Shown here: positions 28,204-38,588 of the stretch, one piece after another
Layout: each line of letters opens with the position of its first letter
Numbering within the stretch: position 1 is the first letter of the stretch
Source: Haemophilus massiliensis
GTDB lineage: Bacteria; Pseudomonadota; Gammaproteobacteria; Enterobacterales; Pasteurellaceae
Length of the DNA stretch: 57,154 nucleotides
Direction: 5' to 3'
Assembly: GCA_000752995.2 (NCBI GenBank)
Contig: LM994635.1
Coordinates: 110,518-167,671, forward strand
The notes under the pieces: model-generated
Told to the model about the DNA's origin: nothing
Seen by the model: the letters and a program-made list of their open reading frames with translations, nothing else
Databases searched by the model: none
Position numbers and translations under genes: made by a program

Positions 28204-28983
28204 TCAGGACAAAAAGCGCCGTATGGCACGGATGACAGCTTCCGGTTTTTCCGCGTGTACCCAGTGTCCGCTGCCGTTGATGGTAAATGCACCGGCGTGC
28301 GGAAACTGCGCTGTGATGTCGTCGCGATATTCGGGCAAAATATAGTCGGAGAGACCGCCTTTAATAAATAACGTCGGTCGATTGAAAATCACCGCGTGCC
28401 AATCCATTAAATTAGCATAATTGGCATAAAGTGCGGTCAGATTAAAGCGAAAACGTTCGGGCGAATGGGCGTCAAAAGATTTCAACATAAACTGTCGCAC
28501 GCTTTCCTGCGCAATATGTTGCGCCAGAATCGGTTTTGCCTGCTGACGGGTTTGTACTTGCGCCTGTTTTACCGCAAATAATCCGGCGAACACGCTATCA
28601 TGTCCGTGCTTGCCGTAGCGCACCGGTGCAATATCAATCACAACCAGTTTTTCCACCATGTCAGGGCGTAATGCCGCCGCGCTCATGGCAGTTTTACCAC
28701 CCATGGAATGACCGATTAAAATCACCTTGTTTAGTTGCAGATGTTCGAAAAGCGTCAGTAAATCCTGCGCCAACAGCGGATAAGTCATGTCATCACGGTG
28801 AAAACTGTGTCCGTGATTACGCAAATCGACGCGCAGAATCGGGTAGTCGTCGGCAAAGGCGCGGGCAATTACGCCCAGATTGTTCATATCGCCGAATAGA
28901 CCATGGATAAAAACCAGCACCGGTTTGGTAGTCGGTTGTTTTAATTGATTAAATTCGAAATTCAGTAAATTTTGCTGCGACAT
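28204..28983 (-). CDS. ybfF: YbfF-type alpha/beta-hydrolase (esterase)
   Basis: A 259-residue alpha/beta-hydrolase like E. coli YbfF, an acyl-CoA/ester hydrolase. Key features are the oxyanion HGLFGDMNN near 28-36, nucleophile Ser in GHSMGGK near 94-100, and the catalytic His in GSGHWVHAEKP near the C-terminus. I chose ATG 28983, where MSQQNLLNFEF matches the family start; an upstream in-frame ATG would add 21 residues. No clear ribosome-binding site. Divergent from seqA, as in E. coli. Confidence 0.87.
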   Translation of the reverse strand: MSQQNLLNFEFNQLKQPTTKPVLVFIHGLFGDMNNLGVIARAFADDYPILRVDLRNHGHSFHRDDMTYPLLAQDLLTLFEHLQLNKVILIGHSMGGKTAMSAAALRPDMVEKLVVIDIAPVRYGKHGHDSVFAGLFAVKQAQVQTRQQAKPILAQHIAQESVRQFMLKSFDAHSPERFRFNLTALYANYANLMDWHAVIFNRPTLFIKGGLSDYILPEYRDDITAQFPHAGAFTINGSGHWVHAEKPEAVIRAIRRFLS

Positions 28984-29063
28984 AATTTTTGCATAGAGTA
29001 TTTGTAAATAAGTCGTTATAATGTTGCAAAAGCGTAAATAGATCAAGCGAGTGGGGAGAAAAA

Positions 29064-29705
29064 ATGAAAATAATCGAAGTGGATGAAGAACTTTATCAAT
29101 ATATTGCCGGCCAGACGCAATCTATTGGCGAAAGTGCCTCGGATATTCTGCGCCGTTTGCTTCACTTTTCTTCCGCTAAAAGTGCGGTCAAAAATGAGAG
29201 TGTTTTTAACCGACCGGCGACGGGCGAAAATCCGGTTGCGACTGCGCATGAAAACGTTACTGCAGTGAACCGACAGGGCGACATGCCGAATCGAGCGGAA
29301 CATAATGTGGCGCCATCGCCGAAAAAACAATCCGATGAAGCGATTTTACAGATTGTCGATAAAGTCCGCGCGCTGCTGACATCAGAAACTTTTTTGCAAG
29401 AAAGCAAGGCGGTGGTTCGCTTTTTAGCCGTTTTGCGCGTGCTGTACCGCACCAATCCCGAGAGTTTCGCGCAGGCGACGGAATCGTTGCAGGGGCGAAC
29501 CCGCGTTTATTTCGCCCGAGATGAGGCGACATTATTAATGGCGGGCAACCATACCAAACCTAAACAGATTCCGGATACGCCTTACTGGGTGATTACCAAC
29601 ACGAATAGCGGGCGTAAAATGTTAATGTTGGAAGGCGCGATGCAATCAATGCATCTGCCGGACGAACTGATCGATGAAGTCAGAGCCTTTTTCACGGCTA
29701 ATTAA
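29064..29705 (+). CDS. seqA: SeqA, negative modulator of replication initiation
   Basis: Binds hemimethylated GATC sites and sequesters oriC after replication. The 213 residues have the N-terminal oligomerisation segment (MKIIEVDEELYQYIAGQTQSIGE, truncated here) with ILRRLL, and a C-terminal methyl-GATC-binding domain (about 95-213, with VRFLAVLRVLYRTNPESFAQA and GRTRVYF). The linker is longer than in E. coli and contains a translated uptake signal (KSAVKNES). A GGGGAG ribosome-binding site precedes the ATG. menE follows 22 nt later. Its presence implies a Dam methylation system. Confidence 0.94.
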   Translation: MKIIEVDEELYQYIAGQTQSIGESASDILRRLLHFSSAKSAVKNESVFNRPATGENPVATAHENVTAVNRQGDMPNRAEHNVAPSPKKQSDEAILQIVDKVRALLTSETFLQESKAVVRFLAVLRVLYRTNPESFAQATESLQGRTRVYFARDEATLLMAGNHTKPKQIPDTPYWVITNTNSGRKMLMLEGAMQSMHLPDELIDEVRAFFTAN

Positions 29706-29727
29706 CCTTTTATTATATCAGGTTCTC

Positions 29728-31131
29728 ATGTTATTTCCTTGGCGGCAATATGCCGATTCAACACTGTTCCGGCATAAAACGGCGCTGCGTGACGGTCAAG
29801 GCGGGCTGTTTAGTTGGGCGCAACTGGCGGATATTATCGACCGTTATGCCTGCGCGTTACGGCGACAGGGCGTTACGCCGGATTGCGGTATCGCGCTGTG
29901 GGCTAAAAATGATCTTAACATACTGTTGTTGTATCTGGCTGCGATTCAAAACGGTGCGCGGGTGCTGGGCATTAATCCGGCATTTCCGGCGGAAAAAATG
30001 CAGGCACTGTGTCAGGATAATCAGATCCGATTTTATTATTCGCCCTCGGTAGAAACGTTGCCGAATTTGACCGCACTTTGCTTGCCCGCCGGGCTGGATG
30101 ACTGTGGAACGATTCCTGCACCGACGGCGGATTTTCAACGTCCGGCGACGATGACGCTTACCTCCGGTTCCAGTGGCACGCCAAAAGCAGTGGTGCACCA
30201 TATGCAGGCGCATTTGGATAATGCGCGGGGCGTATGCGAGTTAATGGCATTCGATATGCAGAGCAGCTGGCTATTGTCGCTGCCGCTGTATCATGTGTCC
30301 GGGCAGGGGATTGTCTGGCGCTGGTTGTATGCTGGCGCGCAATTATATTTGAGCGGGGATGATTTTTATGCCGACGTATTACGGGCGAGCCATGTTTCGC
30401 TGGTGCCGACTCAGTTACAGCGTTTACTGTTTTATTTGGCGCAACATGACGAGCGGCCGTTTTCTACCCGCCATATTTTGCTGGGCGGCAGCCATATTCC
30501 TGTAGAACTCACCGGCCGTGCGCAGGCGTTGGGAATCCGTACCTATTCCGGCTACGGCATGACCGAAATGGCGTCCACTGTTTTTGCCAAACTCAGTGAT
30601 GATCATGTCGGTGTCGGGCAGCCGCTGCCGGGACGGGAATTTTGTCTGGTCAATGATGAGATCTGGCTGCGCGGTGCCGGACTGGCTCTGGGATATTGGC
30701 GGCAGGGCAATATAGTGCCGCTTGTCAATGCGCAGGGCTGGCTACAGACAAAAGATAAAGGGGTATGGCAGAATAACGAGCTGGTACTCAGCGGGCGTTT
30801 GGATAATATGTTTATCTCCGGCGGCGAGAATATTCAGCCGGAAGAGATTGAACGGATTATATTAACCAATGATAAAGTCGAACAGGTGTTTATTCTGCCG
30901 ATTGCGGATGCCGAATTCGGTCAGCGCCCGCTGGCCATGATCAAATTTCGGGATAATTTCAGTCAAAGTGCGGTCGAAAATTTAACACTTTGGCTGGCAG
31001 ATAAGTTAGAAAAGTTTAAACAACCCGTGCGCTATTTGCCGTTAAATCCCGAATCGGCACGGCAGCAGGGCAGTATTAAAATTTCTCGCGCACAGCTGAA
31101 AGCACAGTTAGCGCAGTTATTAGGAAAGTAA
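29728..31131 (+). CDS. menE: o-Succinylbenzoate-CoA ligase
   Basis: Adenylate-forming enzyme that activates o-succinylbenzoate in menaquinone synthesis. It has the AMP-binding P-loop MTLTSGSSGTPKAVVH, the SGYGMTEMAS motif and the C-terminal SGRLDNMFISGGENIQPEEIE hinge region split across the domain swivel. I chose ATG 29728 (467 residues), after the seqA stop, since the upstream in-frame start lies inside seqA and adds a non-family extension. Contains uptake signals in both orientations. It supports a menaquinone pool for anaerobic respiration, relevant to qNor. Confidence 0.92.
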   Translation: MLFPWRQYADSTLFRHKTALRDGQGGLFSWAQLADIIDRYACALRRQGVTPDCGIALWAKNDLNILLLYLAAIQNGARVLGINPAFPAEKMQALCQDNQIRFYYSPSVETLPNLTALCLPAGLDDCGTIPAPTADFQRPATMTLTSGSSGTPKAVVHHMQAHLDNARGVCELMAFDMQSSWLLSLPLYHVSGQGIVWRWLYAGAQLYLSGDDFYADVLRASHVSLVPTQLQRLLFYLAQHDERPFSTRHILLGGSHIPVELTGRAQALGIRTYSGYGMTEMASTVFAKLSDDHVGVGQPLPGREFCLVNDEIWLRGAGLALGYWRQGNIVPLVNAQGWLQTKDKGVWQNNELVLSGRLDNMFISGGENIQPEEIERIILTNDKVEQVFILPIADAEFGQRPLAMIKFRDNFSQSAVENLTLWLADKLEKFKQPVRYLPLNPESARQQGSIKISRAQLKAQLAQLLGK

Positions 31132-31132
31132 A

Positions 31133-34100
31133 ATGAAACGAAACAGTATTTTTTCCGGGTTATTATGTATCGGATTATGGTTTGCATTCAGCCATAACAG
31201 TTTTGCCGATTTACCGACCGAAAATGCCGTTCAGGAGCAGCTTGCGGCGGCGAAAGAAAAGGATCAAACCGATGTGGCAAATAAAGCGTTGGTGCAGAAT
31301 CTGCAAGAGACTCTGGATTTATTGAGTAAAATCAGCAAACAAAAAGAAGACAATAAGGCGCTGGATGCGGCGATTAACAATGCTTCGAAAGCAACCGCGG
31401 TGGCGCAGGCTTCAGTGGATAAACTGAAAAACACCAGTGCGCCGACCGTCGAGCAGCTTGATAAATTATCGCTGACGGAGCTACAAAATCAGTTAGCCGC
31501 GGTGCAACAGAGCTTACAGCAGGTTCAAACAGATTTAACCAATATTAACGGGCAGCTGGTTAATCAGCGTTCGGCCCCGGATCGCGCTCAGACCGTATTA
31601 AGTAATAATCTGATCCGTTCACAAGAAATTGAGAAGCTGTTGTTTAATACTTCCATTGATCCGACAGAAAAAAGCAAATTGGAAACCGAAGCGGCGTTAA
31701 TTAAGTTGCAGAATACTTATAACCAAACGTTATTGCAGGGCAATAACGATCTGACAGCGCTTTATACCATTCAGCTGGAAGAAAAAAATCTGGTCCAGCA
31801 GCAATTGAAAACTAAACAGACAGTGCTGCAAGAGGTCGTCAACGAAAAAAATCTACAGGAAACTCGTCAGCAGGCGGAGCATTTGCAGCAAGACGGCAAT
31901 AACAATACCAACCCATTGCTGGCAGAACAACAGAATTTCAATCTGGCTATCAGTCAGGATCTGGTTAAACAAACCGCCCAGTTAAATACGATGACGCAGG
32001 ATAATCTGCGGATTAAAAGTGTGCTGGATAATTTGCAGCAGACCGAGCGCAATATTAATGAACAAATCAGCGCTTTGCAGGGAACGCTGGTGCTCTCCCG
32101 CATCATCAACAAGCAAAAACAATTATTACCGCAAGATCAAATGATCAGCGGATTAGCCAAACAAATCACCGAATTGCGGGTGAAAATTTTCGATCTAACC
32201 GAGATTCGCGATAATTTATATGATACGAAAAGCTATATCGCTGATCTGGAAAAGAAAAATAATGCGAACCTGACCGATGCCGAACGTGTGCAGTTGACCA
32301 ATATATTGCAGGAACGCCGCAAGCTGCTGTCGGATACGATTACAACGCTGAACAATCAGCTCAATCTGGCGATTAATATCGAGCTGAATCAGCAGCAGGT
32401 TACCGCCATCAGCGATACCTTGCAGGATAAATTACAGCAGCAAAGTTTCTGGGTAAAAAGCAATTCGCCGATCGATTTGGACTGGTTGACGAACTTTTTA
32501 CCGCGGGTGCAGTTTCAGTTTAAGGATATCGGCACTCTGATTAATTTTTCCAACTGGAAAGACAATCTGCTTCCCGCTGCGGTATTGATTGTTTTTTTAT
32601 CGTTATTAACCGCACTTATTCGCTGGCGCAAAACGAAAATTAAGCAGCGGTTGAGTTATATTAACAGCAAAATCAATACATTAACCGGAGACAGTCAGCG
32701 CTATACGCCGGAGGCGATTTTCTGGACATTGATTCTGTGTCTACCAAGTACATTGTTATTTTTATCTGCGCTGATTCTGATTACATTTATTTGTTTTGAA
32801 AATCCGGGAAATTTCTGGTGGTGGTCGCTGAAAATGTCCGGCTATTGGCTGTTTTTCGCCTTTATTCTGGCGATGTTGCGTCCGAATGGGTTGGCTTACC
32901 GCCATTTCAATATGCCGCTGAAAAATGTCGAAATTTTTTCTTCCGTACTGAAACGTTCGGTATGGATTTGCGCATTATGGCTGAACGCGTCGATATTTAC
33001 GCGTCTGGATGCCGGTATTACCAATGATGTGATCGGACAAGTGCTCACCATTTCAATTCTGATTATTTCATTATTTATTGTCGGACCGCGCCTGCGTTAC
33101 GCGGTGCGGGCTTACCAAAGCAGTCAGGAAGAAAGCGGCGGGCAGGAGTTTCTGTTTAAATTTGCACGGCTGTTGCTGGTTTTTGCTCCGATAGCCCTCA
33201 TTATCCTGATTATTATGGGATATTACTATACCGCCTTGATTTTAATGGATCATTTAATGTCGTCCTACTTCGTTTTCGTTGTTTGGATGGTGCTGCGCGA
33301 TGTGATTTACCGTGCGTTTACGGTTTCTGCTCGTCGTTTGGCGTATCGCCGCATTCAGGAAAAACGTGAGCAGCTACAGGCACAGAAGGCCGAGACCGAT
33401 GACGGCGAAGTTAGTTTGGATGTTCAGCCGGAAGAGGTAATGGCGATTTCACAGGTGAAGGCGCAGGTCGGACGGGTAACCGATTTGTTGTTGTGGGTCG
33501 GCTTATTCGGGCTGTTTTATTGGGTTTGGTCAGATTTAATCGCGGTCGCTTATTATCTGGAAGGCGTTACTTTGTGGCAGCAAAGCGTGGTGACGGATTC
33601 CGGCACGGTGATGGAATCCATCACGTTGTTGAATCTGCTGCTGGCAACAGTGATATTAATTGCCACTTATGCGTTGGTACGTAATATTTCGGGGTTGTTG
33701 GAAGTGTTGATTTTTTCCCGCTTCAGTTTTTCACAAGGTACGCCTTACACGATCACCACGTTGCTGATCTATTTTATTATTGCAATTGGTGCCGGCAGCG
33801 CCTTTGCGACGTTGGGAATGTCGTGGTCGAAGCTGCAATGGCTGTTTGCCGCCTTGTCCGTCGGTCTCGGTTTCGGTTTACAGGAAATTTTTGCCAATTT
33901 CGTGTCCGGTATCATTATTTTGTTTGAACGTCCGGTGCGTATCGGCGATGTAGTGACCATCGGCAGCTATTCCGGTACTGTGTCGAAAATCCGTATTCGT
34001 TCCACTACCCTGATCGACTTCGATAAAAAAGAAGTGATTGTACCGAATAAAGCCTTTGTGACCGAGCGCATCGTCAACTGGGCGCTGACCGACTCCATGA

Positions 34101-34450
34101 CTCGCGTGTTGGTCAATGTCGGCGTGGCTTACGGTTCCGATCTGGAATTGGTCAGAAAATTATTGTTACAGGCGGCAAACGAATGTGATCGTGTGTTGAA
34201 AGATCCTGAACCTATGGCATACTTCTTATCTTTCGGTGCCAGCACGCTGGATCATGAATTGCGTGTTTATGTGGGCAAAATCGGTGACAGAACCCGCACA
34301 ATAGATTATCTGAACCGCCGTATCGATCAGTTATTTGCAGAAAATAATATTGATATCGCCTTTAACCAGCTGGATATATTTATTAAAAATCCGTCAACCA
34401 GCGAGGAAGTTCAGGTGGTATCGGAAAAGCTGGGTGTAATAAAAAATTAA
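31133..34450 (+). CDS. mscK: MscK/KefA-type mechanosensitive channel
   Basis: Large MscS-superfamily channel that releases solutes on hypo-osmotic shock. Of 1105 residues, 1-26 are a signal peptide (cut after NSFA). Residues about 27-460 form a Gln-rich coiled-coil periplasmic domain, followed by about ten membrane helices (about 480-900). The C-terminal MscS core (about 890-1090) holds the pore helix [19 protein letters not shown] and the beta domain [23 protein letters not shown] and [14 protein letters not shown]. It begins 1 nt after the menE stop, and aroC follows 10 nt later, the order I recall from H. influenzae. Confidence 0.92.
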   Translation: MKRNSIFSGLLCIGLWFAFSHNSFADLPTENAVQEQLAAAKEKDQTDVANKALVQNLQETLDLLSKISKQKEDNKALDAAINNASKATAVAQASVDKLKNTSAPTVEQLDKLSLTELQNQLAAVQQSLQQVQTDLTNINGQLVNQRSAPDRAQTVLSNNLIRSQEIEKLLFNTSIDPTEKSKLETEAALIKLQNTYNQTLLQGNNDLTALYTIQLEEKNLVQQQLKTKQTVLQEVVNEKNLQETRQQAEHLQQDGNNNTNPLLAEQQNFNLAISQDLVKQTAQLNTMTQDNLRIKSVLDNLQQTERNINEQISALQGTLVLSRIINKQKQLLPQDQMISGLAKQITELRVKIFDLTEIRDNLYDTKSYIADLEKKNNANLTDAERVQLTNILQERRKLLSDTITTLNNQLNLAINIELNQQQVTAISDTLQDKLQQQSFWVKSNSPIDLDWLTNFLPRVQFQFKDIGTLINFSNWKDNLLPAAVLIVFLSLLTALIRWRKTKIKQRLSYINSKINTLTGDSQRYTPEAIFWTLILCLPSTLLFLSALILITFICFENPGNFWWWSLKMSGYWLFFAFILAMLRPNGLAYRHFNMPLKNVEIFSSVLKRSVWICALWLNASIFTRLDAGITNDVIGQVLTISILIISLFIVGPRLRYAVRAYQSSQEESGGQEFLFKFARLLLVFAPIALIILIIMGYYYTALILMDHLMSSYFVFVVWMVLRDVIYRAFTVSARRLAYRRIQEKREQLQAQKAETDDGEVSLDVQPEEVMAISQVKAQVGRVTDLLLWVGLFGLFYWVWSDLIAVAYYLEGVTLWQQSVVTDSGTVMESITLLNLLLATVILIATYALVRNISGLLEVLIFSRFSFSQGTPYTITTLLIYFIIAIGAGSAFATLGMSWSKLQWLFAALSVGLGFGLQEIFANFVSGIIILFERPVRIGDVVTIGSYSGTVSKIRIRSTTLIDFDKKEVIVPNKAFVTERIVNWALTDSMTRVLVNVGVAYGSDLELVRKLLLQAANECDRVLKDPEPMAYFLSFGASTLDHELRVYVGKIGDRTRTIDYLNRRIDQLFAENNIDIAFNQLDIFIKNPSTSEEVQVVSEKLGVIKN

Positions 34451-34460
34451 GGAAGCAAAC

Positions 34461-35543
34461 ATGGCAGGCAACAGTATAGGACAGATGTTTCGCGTCACGA
34501 CGTTCGGTGAGTCACATGGCATTGCGTTGGGCTGCATCGTTGACGGCGTTCCGCCGGGATTGGCGCTATCGGAACAGGATATTCAGCCGGATTTGGATCG
34601 CCGCAAACCGGGCACGTCTCGTTATACCACCGCGCGGCGTGAGGATGATACCGTACAGATTTTATCCGGTGTGTTCGAGGGCAAAACCACCGGTACCAGT
34701 ATCGGTATGTTGATCCGCAATGCGGATCAGCGCTCGCAGGATTACGGCGAAATCAAAGATCGTTTTCGCCCGGGACATGCGGATTATACTTATCAGCAAA
34801 AATACGGCTTGCGCGATTATCGCGGCGGCGGGCGTTCGTCCGCACGCGAGACCGCCATGCGGGTGGCGGCCGGGGCGATTGCGAAAAAGTATCTGCGTGA
34901 ATATTTCGGTATTGCGGTGCGCGGCTATCTGTCGCAGATTGGTTCGGTGCAAATCGACTCGCGCACAGTGGCAAATATTGCAGCGATTGATTGGGCGCAA
35001 GTTAACGCCAATCCGTTTTTTTGCCCGGATCCAAGTGCGGTGGAAAAATTTGACGAATTGATCCGCGCGCTGAAAAAACAAGGCGATTCCGTCGGTGCGA
35101 AACTGACGGTGGTGGCGGAAAATGTGCCCGTCGGATTAGGCGAACCGGTATTCGACCGCTTGGACGCGGATCTTGCTCACGCGTTAATGGGCATTAATGC
35201 GGTTAAAGCGGTGGAAATTGGTGATGGTTTTGCCGTGGTTGAACAGCACGGAACGGAACATCGGGATGAAATGACGCCGGCGGGATTTTGTTCCAATCAT
35301 GCGGGCGGCATTCTCGGCGGCATCAGTTCGGGACAACCGATTATCGCCACTATCGCATTAAAACCTACCTCCAGCATTACCATTCCGGGACGTTCGGTGA
35401 ATCTGGATAATCAGGCAGTGGAAGTGGTCACAAAAGGTCGCCATGATCCCTGTGTCGGTATTCGTGCCGTCCCGATTGCCGAGGCAATGACGGCTATCGT
35501 ATTGCTGGATCATTTACTCAGATTTAAGGCGCAATGTCGATGA
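34461..35543 (+). CDS. aroC: Chorismate synthase
   Basis: Makes chorismate from EPSP using reduced FMN, the last shikimate step; chorismate feeds the menaquinone and aromatic amino acid branches. The 360 residues carry the family signatures [19 protein letters not shown] (8-ish to 28), [18 protein letters not shown] and [22 protein letters not shown] precedes the ATG. The 3' end overlaps mepA. Confidence 0.97.
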   Translation: MAGNSIGQMFRVTTFGESHGIALGCIVDGVPPGLALSEQDIQPDLDRRKPGTSRYTTARREDDTVQILSGVFEGKTTGTSIGMLIRNADQRSQDYGEIKDRFRPGHADYTYQQKYGLRDYRGGGRSSARETAMRVAAGAIAKKYLREYFGIAVRGYLSQIGSVQIDSRTVANIAAIDWAQVNANPFFCPDPSAVEKFDELIRALKKQGDSVGAKLTVVAENVPVGLGEPVFDRLDADLAHALMGINAVKAVEIGDGFAVVEQHGTEHRDEMTPAGFCSNHAGGILGGISSGQPIIATIALKPTSSITIPGRSVNLDNQAVEVVTKGRHDPCVGIRAVPIAEAMTAIVLLDHLLRFKAQCR

Positions 35544-36397
35544 AAGCATATTTGAAAGCGGTAGTAAGTGCGGTGGTTTTTTCCGCAGTTTTTTATCTTC
35601 CTGTCGTAATGGCGGCACCGCAGGACTGGCAGCAGGTCAAACGCCCGATTCCGGGGGAGGCGACGCCGGTCGGGTCTTACAGCAACGGTTGTATTATCGG
35701 CGCGCAGGCGTTGCCGTTTAACGGCGACGGTTATCAGGTGATTCGGACGGCGAAAAACCGCTATTACGGTCATCCCGATATGATTGCCTATCTGCAACGG
35801 CTGGGACAGAAAGTCAAAGCGGCTGGCATGCCGACCATGTTAATCGGTGATATTGCCATGCCGGGCGGCGGTCGTTTTCTGACCGGGCATGCCAGTCATC
35901 AGATGGGATTGGATGCAGATATTTGGTTGCGTATGGGAAGTTTATCCGCAAAAGACGCACAGAATCCTGCCGGTATGGGATTGCTGGTGGTTAATCGTAA
36001 AGCCCAGCGTGTGGATGAGCGTTTATGGAATGAGAATCACACCAACCTGATTCGGCTGGCGGCACAGGATAACCGGGTCAGCCGGATTTTTGTCAATCCG
36101 GCAATTAAACTGAAATTGTGCCAAACCGTTAGCGGCGATCGCAGCTGGTTGCGGAAAATCCGCCCGTGGTTCGGACATGATTCCCATTTCCATGTGCGTT
36201 TAAGCTGTCCGCAGGGTGCCGTCTATTGTGAAAATCAGGCACCGGTGCCGGCCGGCGACGGTTGCGGCGATGAGTTGTATTCTTGGTTTGAATCGAAACC
36301 TTCGGTTGTGCCGAGTAAGCCGAAAGCGCTGCCGCCGGAACCGATTTTATGTCAACAGGTGCTGAATGCACCGAATCGTAGTGAGTGGTTAGAGTAA
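35534..36397 (+). CDS. mepA: Penicillin-insensitive murein endopeptidase MepA
   Basis: Periplasmic LAS-family zinc peptidase that cleaves D-Ala-meso-DAP cross-links in peptidoglycan. The 287 residues start with a signal peptide (cut after VVMA) whose codons hold an uptake signal (VVSAVVF). Zinc-ligand motifs are His119/His122 and Asp129 in [14 protein letters not shown], and the C-terminal [13 protein letters not shown] 35534, with AAGG 5 nt upstream, is chosen over ATG 35540, which would overlap the aroC stop as ATGA. Order aroC-mepA is as in E. coli. Confidence 0.93.
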   Translation: MSMKAYLKAVVSAVVFSAVFYLPVVMAAPQDWQQVKRPIPGEATPVGSYSNGCIIGAQALPFNGDGYQVIRTAKNRYYGHPDMIAYLQRLGQKVKAAGMPTMLIGDIAMPGGGRFLTGHASHQMGLDADIWLRMGSLSAKDAQNPAGMGLLVVNRKAQRVDERLWNENHTNLIRLAAQDNRVSRIFVNPAIKLKLCQTVSGDRSWLRKIRPWFGHDSHFHVRLSCPQGAVYCENQAPVPAGDGCGDELYSWFESKPSVVPSKPKALPPEPILCQQVLNAPNRSEWLE

Positions 36398-36477
36398 AAT
36401 TTCAGTGTGGCATTGAGGCTAAAAAGCTGTCACAGGTTTGGCAACATTGCCGTGAGTTAACATGGAGGGGGAGAACG

Positions 36478-37803
36478 ATGGTTATTTTAAATTTGATGAT
36501 TTTTGTTGCCGGCCTGTTTTTGCTGGGCGTAGTATACAGCAAAACGCAAAAACTGGGGCACACAGTTTTTCTAGGCTTAGTGTTAGGTTTGTTGGGCGGG
36601 GCGCTATTGCAGCTTTTGGCCTCGGAACAGAGCATTAAAGACAGTTTAGAATGGATTAATTTGGTCGGCAGCGGCTATGTTCGTCTGTTGCAGATGATTG
36701 TCATGCCGTTGGTGTTTATTTCTATTTTATCCGCCATTACCCGCTTAAATCAGGCAGGTTCTCTCGGCAAAATCAGCTTCAGCGTGATTTCTGTGTTATT
36801 AGTGACCACCGCCATTGCAGCCGCCATCGGGATTGCTATGGTGTATTGGTTTGATGTTTCCGCACAAGGGTTGATTGCCGGTGAACGTGAACTGGCCGCA
36901 CAGGCAAGAGTGGATAGTAAAGTCGAACAGATCAGCGGGATGACTATCCCTGCCATGTTGCTTTCATTTATTCCGAAAAATCCGTTTGCGGAACTGACCG
37001 GCGCCAGTCCGACATCCATTATCAGTACGGTGATTTTTTCCGCTTTTTTAGGTGTGGCGGCAATCAGTTTGCGTAAAGAGAACCCGGCATTGGGAGAACG
37101 TATCGGACAAGGTATTGATAGCTTAAACCAGTTGATTATGCGCGTAGTGCGTTTTGTCATCCGATTAACGCCATATGGGGTGTTTGCGTTGATGATCAAA
37201 ATGGCAGCCACATCAAAATGGGCGGATATTTTAAGCTTGGGTAATTTTATCATTGCTTCTTATGCGGCGATTTTATTGATGTTTGTGGTACATGGCGTTT
37301 TACTGGCGTTGGCTGGCATCAACCCGATACATTACTACCAACAAGTGTTGCCGACGTTAAGCTTTGCTTTTTCGTCCCGTTCAAGCGCGGCGACGATTCC
37401 GTTAAATATTGAAACTCAAATCAATAAACTCGGTAACAATAATGTGATCGCGAATTTTGCTGCGACTTTCGGCGCAACTATCGGACAAAACGGCTGCGGC
37501 GGCATTTATCCGGCAATGTTAGCGGTGATGGTGGCACCGACAGTCGGCATCGACCCGTTCAGTGCGCAATATATCGCCACATTGATATTGGTGGTGACGA
37601 TTTCTTCCGCAGGTATCGCCGGCGTGGGCGGCGGTGCGACCTTCGCGGCGATTGTGGTGCTGTCAACATTAAATCTGCCGTTAGCATTGGTGGGATTATT
37701 GATTTCTATCGAGCCGCTTATCGATATGGGGCGAACCGCACTGAATGTGAACGGCGCTATGGTGGCGGGAACATTAAGTCATAAATGGTTGTCGGGAAAA
37801 TAA
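36478..37803 (+). CDS. tcyP: L-cystine transporter TcyP (DAACS family)
   Basis: Sodium/proton-coupled dicarboxylate/amino acid symporter family, closest to TcyP/YdjN cystine importers. The 441 residues have a helical architecture with the family stretches GYVRLLQMIVMPLVFISIL, FSSRSSAATIPLN, ATIGQNGCGGIYPAM and the C-terminal GVGGGATFAA and EPLIDMGRTALNVNGAM. I chose ATG 36478 because GGAGGGGGAG lies just upstream; the longer frame lacks support. It overlaps the next gene as TAATG, so the two may be co-translated. It interrupts the mepA-yfcA adjacency known in E. coli. Confidence 0.88.
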   Translation: MVILNLMIFVAGLFLLGVVYSKTQKLGHTVFLGLVLGLLGGALLQLLASEQSIKDSLEWINLVGSGYVRLLQMIVMPLVFISILSAITRLNQAGSLGKISFSVISVLLVTTAIAAAIGIAMVYWFDVSAQGLIAGERELAAQARVDSKVEQISGMTIPAMLLSFIPKNPFAELTGASPTSIISTVIFSAFLGVAAISLRKENPALGERIGQGIDSLNQLIMRVVRFVIRLTPYGVFALMIKMAATSKWADILSLGNFIIASYAAILLMFVVHGVLLALAGINPIHYYQQVLPTLSFAFSSRSSAATIPLNIETQINKLGNNNVIANFAATFGATIGQNGCGGIYPAMLAVMVAPTVGIDPFSAQYIATLILVVTISSAGIAGVGGGATFAAIVVLSTLNLPLALVGLLISIEPLIDMGRTALNVNGAMVAGTLSHKWLSGK

Positions 37804-38573
37804 TGATGCCGGAACTCAGTATTGAAATCATTATGCTTTTATTCGGCGTGGCATTTATTGCCGGTTTTATTGACGCTATCGCCGGTGGAGGCGGGCTGAT
37901 TACCATTCCGGCTTTATTGATGACCGGTATGCCGCCTGCCATGGCGTTGGGTACCAATAAATTACAGGCCTGCGGCGGTTCTTTTTCCGCCAGTTTGTAT
38001 TTTTTGCGCAGAAGAACCGTAAATCTAAAGGAAGTCTGGTTCTTATTATTAATGACCTTTATCGGCGCGGTAATTGGTACAATTCTGATTCAGGCGGTTG
38101 ACAGCACATTAATCAAAAAAGTCATTCCGTTTTTGGTGTTGGCGATCGGGCTGTATTTTTTATTTACACCAAAACTTGGTGATGAGGATCGGCAAAAACG
38201 TATTTCTTATTCCGCGTTTGCCCTAAGTGCCGGACTGGGCATCGGGTTTTACGATGGTTTTTTCGGGCCGGGTACCGGTTCGCTGTTGAGTTTGGCGTTC
38301 GTTACCTTGCTTGGTTTTAATTTGGCAAAGGCTACCGCACATGCCAAGGTGCTGAATTTTACCTCGAATCTGGCTTCATTGATCTTTTTCCTGCTCGGCG
38401 GGCAGATTATGTGGACGGTAGGGCTGGCAATGATGTTTGGGCAGATCATCGGTGCGAATTTCGGCGCCAAAATGGTATTAAGCAAAGGTAAAGCCTTAAT
38501 CCGTCCGATGGTCGTTATTATGTCATTTATTATGACGGCAAAAATGGCCTATGATCAGGGCTGGTTCGGGTAA
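37803..38573 (+). CDS. TSUP/TauE-SafE family membrane transporter (YfcA-like)
   Basis: A 256-residue inner-membrane protein with about eight helices. FIDAIAGGGGLITIPALL near residues 22-39 and GFYDGFFGPGTGSLLSLAF near 146-164 are the twin signature repeats of the family. Members export or import sulfonates, sulfite or organic anions; the substrate here is unknown. The start ATG 37803 overlaps the tcyP stop, preceded by CGGGAA. It lies between mepA/tcyP and lpxM, where H. influenzae also has a YfcA-like gene. Confidence 0.88.
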   Translation: MMPELSIEIIMLLFGVAFIAGFIDAIAGGGGLITIPALLMTGMPPAMALGTNKLQACGGSFSASLYFLRRRTVNLKEVWFLLLMTFIGAVIGTILIQAVDSTLIKKVIPFLVLAIGLYFLFTPKLGDEDRQKRISYSAFALSAGLGIGFYDGFFGPGTGSLLSLAFVTLLGFNLAKATAHAKVLNFTSNLASLIFFLLGGQIMWTVGLAMMFGQIIGANFGAKMVLSKGKALIRPMVVIMSFIMTAKMAYDQGWFG

Positions 38574-38588
38574 TTTGAGTGAAATGAC

